The notes under the pieces: model-generated | Database searches by the model: none | Told to the model about the DNA's origin: nothing | The model's input: the letters and a program-made list of their open reading frames with translations, nothing else | Shown here: positions 28,309 through 28,867 of the stretch, one piece after another | Position numbering within the stretch: position 1 is the stretch's first letter | Layout of the letters: the number at the start of each line of letters is the position of its first letter | Virus record (IMG/VR): IMGVR_UViG_3300021963_000509 | Span: 1 to 28,867 of that record | Length of the DNA: 28,867 bases | Source of the DNA: a virus | Strand: one strand, 5' to 3' | Translations under genes and position numbers: made by a program

Positions 28309-28338
28309 AGGGCGGTGAGCCTTTCAGCCCACCGCCCT
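28309..28338 (-). terminator. Strong hairpin downstream of the major capsid gene
   Basis: AGGGCGGTG pairs with CACCGCCCT (9 bp) around a 12-base loop that can pair further (GGC/GCT). It begins 12 bases past the capsid stop. On the minus strand the stem is followed by TTCCACTTT, a weak T-rich tail. It is probably a partial terminator or mRNA stabiliser, giving more capsid than downstream message. Confidence 0.65.
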
Positions 28339-28349
28339 CCCCGAGTGAA

Positions 28350-28867
28350 TTAGCTACCGTTGATACGAACCAAGCTCGCGGGCTCTCCGGCTTTCACGCC
28401 GTAGATTAGGGCGTAGGTGCGTTGGAGCATGCCCTTGACCACGTCGTAGTTCTCACGAACTTGGACGGATAGGCCAGTGCGGGGTTCCGTCACAACCGAG
28501 ATGTCCCCAGGGATGGGAACGCCGGTCGGAACTTCAGGAACGCGGGTCGCGATCAACAGGGCTTCCTGTTGGGCGAAGAATCCGCCGAGCGTGATGCTGT
28601 TGGAAGGCACTGCGCTGTACTGGTTGATGTTGAATCCAGCAACGTTTCCGATCCCAGCCGTGCGAACGAGGTCGCCGGTGATCTGAGGATTGGCCACGAC
28701 GGTCGTGTCATTCAAGAGAGCGCCGTAGAAGCTGGGGTTAAGAACAGCGTACCGGCCGTTGACTGGCACGTTGCTGTTGTTGAGGGTGATTCCGGCCGAC
28801 ACTACCGAGCGGTAGGAGAAGGCGCTGGAAGCAACCGTCAATGCGCTGGTGAAGGTGGAGGAAGTCA
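28350..28867 (-). CDS. Major capsid protein, C-terminal part (cut by window edge)
   Basis: The last 172 or so residues of a protein that continues beyond the right edge. The first visible residues (TSSTFTSALTVASS) are in frame with no stop. The sequence GRYAVLNPSFYGALLNDTTV, a GFNINQYSAVPSN segment and QQEALLIATRVPE are typical of HK97-fold capsid C-terminal domains (like P22-type coat and related families). The end RTYALIYGVKAGEPASLVRI is also typical. A strong hairpin follows, as for highly expressed capsid genes. A TTG inside the frame is not taken as the start. Confidence 0.7.
   Translation of the reverse strand, partial: TSSTFTSALTVASSAFSYRSVVSAGITLNNSNVPVNGRYAVLNPSFYGALLNDTTVVANPQITGDLVRTAGIGNVAGFNINQYSAVPSNSITLGGFFAQQEALLIATRVPEVPTGVPIPGDISVVTEPRTGLSVQVRENYDVVKGMLQRTYALIYGVKAGEPASLVRINGS

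Noticed and set aside
1-28867. CRISPR array, insertion sequence or rRNA
   Set aside because: No regularly spaced direct repeats, transposase or rRNA-like sequence were seen on either strand.

Overview
This 28.9 kb window is a contiguous piece of a temperate, tailed double-stranded DNA phage. Almost every gene is on the minus strand, so transcription runs from the right end to the left. The only clear plus-strand genes are a tyrosine integrase (8252-9349) and a tiny ribbon-helix-helix protein (9729-9872). The host is not identified. Two small lipoproteins, holin-like membrane proteins and an M15-type endolysin fit a Gram-negative-type envelope. Many junctions are ATGA or GTGA overlaps, and AGGAGG-like ribosome sites are common.

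Layout in transcription order (right to left): (1) Head: C-terminal part of the major capsid protein (28350-window end) and a small head-tail joining candidate. (2) A five-gene metabolic and glycosylation cassette (23326-27986): a two-domain glycosyltransferase, a GT9-like protein, an E1-beta-like thiamine-diphosphate (ThDP) subunit, a radical SAM/SPASM-like enzyme and an E1-alpha-like ThDP subunit. It sits between the head and tail genes. (3) Tail: tail completion protein, tail tube, tail assembly chaperone with a GGGAAAC -1 frameshift site, tape measure, then fibre, baseplate and lectin-like proteins down to about 12.8 kb. (4) Lysis: small lipoproteins, holin-like proteins and a peptidase endolysin (11.2-12.8 kb), followed by MazG-like, metallophosphoesterase and winged-helix genes. 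(5) Lysogeny: divergent paralogous ribbon-helix-helix genes, an excisionase-like gene overlapping the integrase tail-to-tail, the integrase, and a 25-bp tRNA 3'-end sequence that looks like attP. (6) Early genes (8.2 kb down to 70): three PD-(D/E)XK-type nucleases, an SSB-like protein, a secreted 3D-domain protein, a primase-ATPase fusion, an iteron-like repeat cluster and an HTH protein, with many very small overlapping genes between them.

Phage genes lie on both sides of the presumed attP. The sequence therefore reads as a free or circular phage genome rather than an integrated prophage end. The missing terminase, portal and early head genes would lie between the left and right ends of the window on a circle. 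The strongest candidates for something undescribed are the ThDP/radical-SAM/glycosyltransferase cassette inside the morphogenesis operon, and the switch-like pair of related ribbon-helix-helix genes with an apparently leaderless plus-strand transcript.
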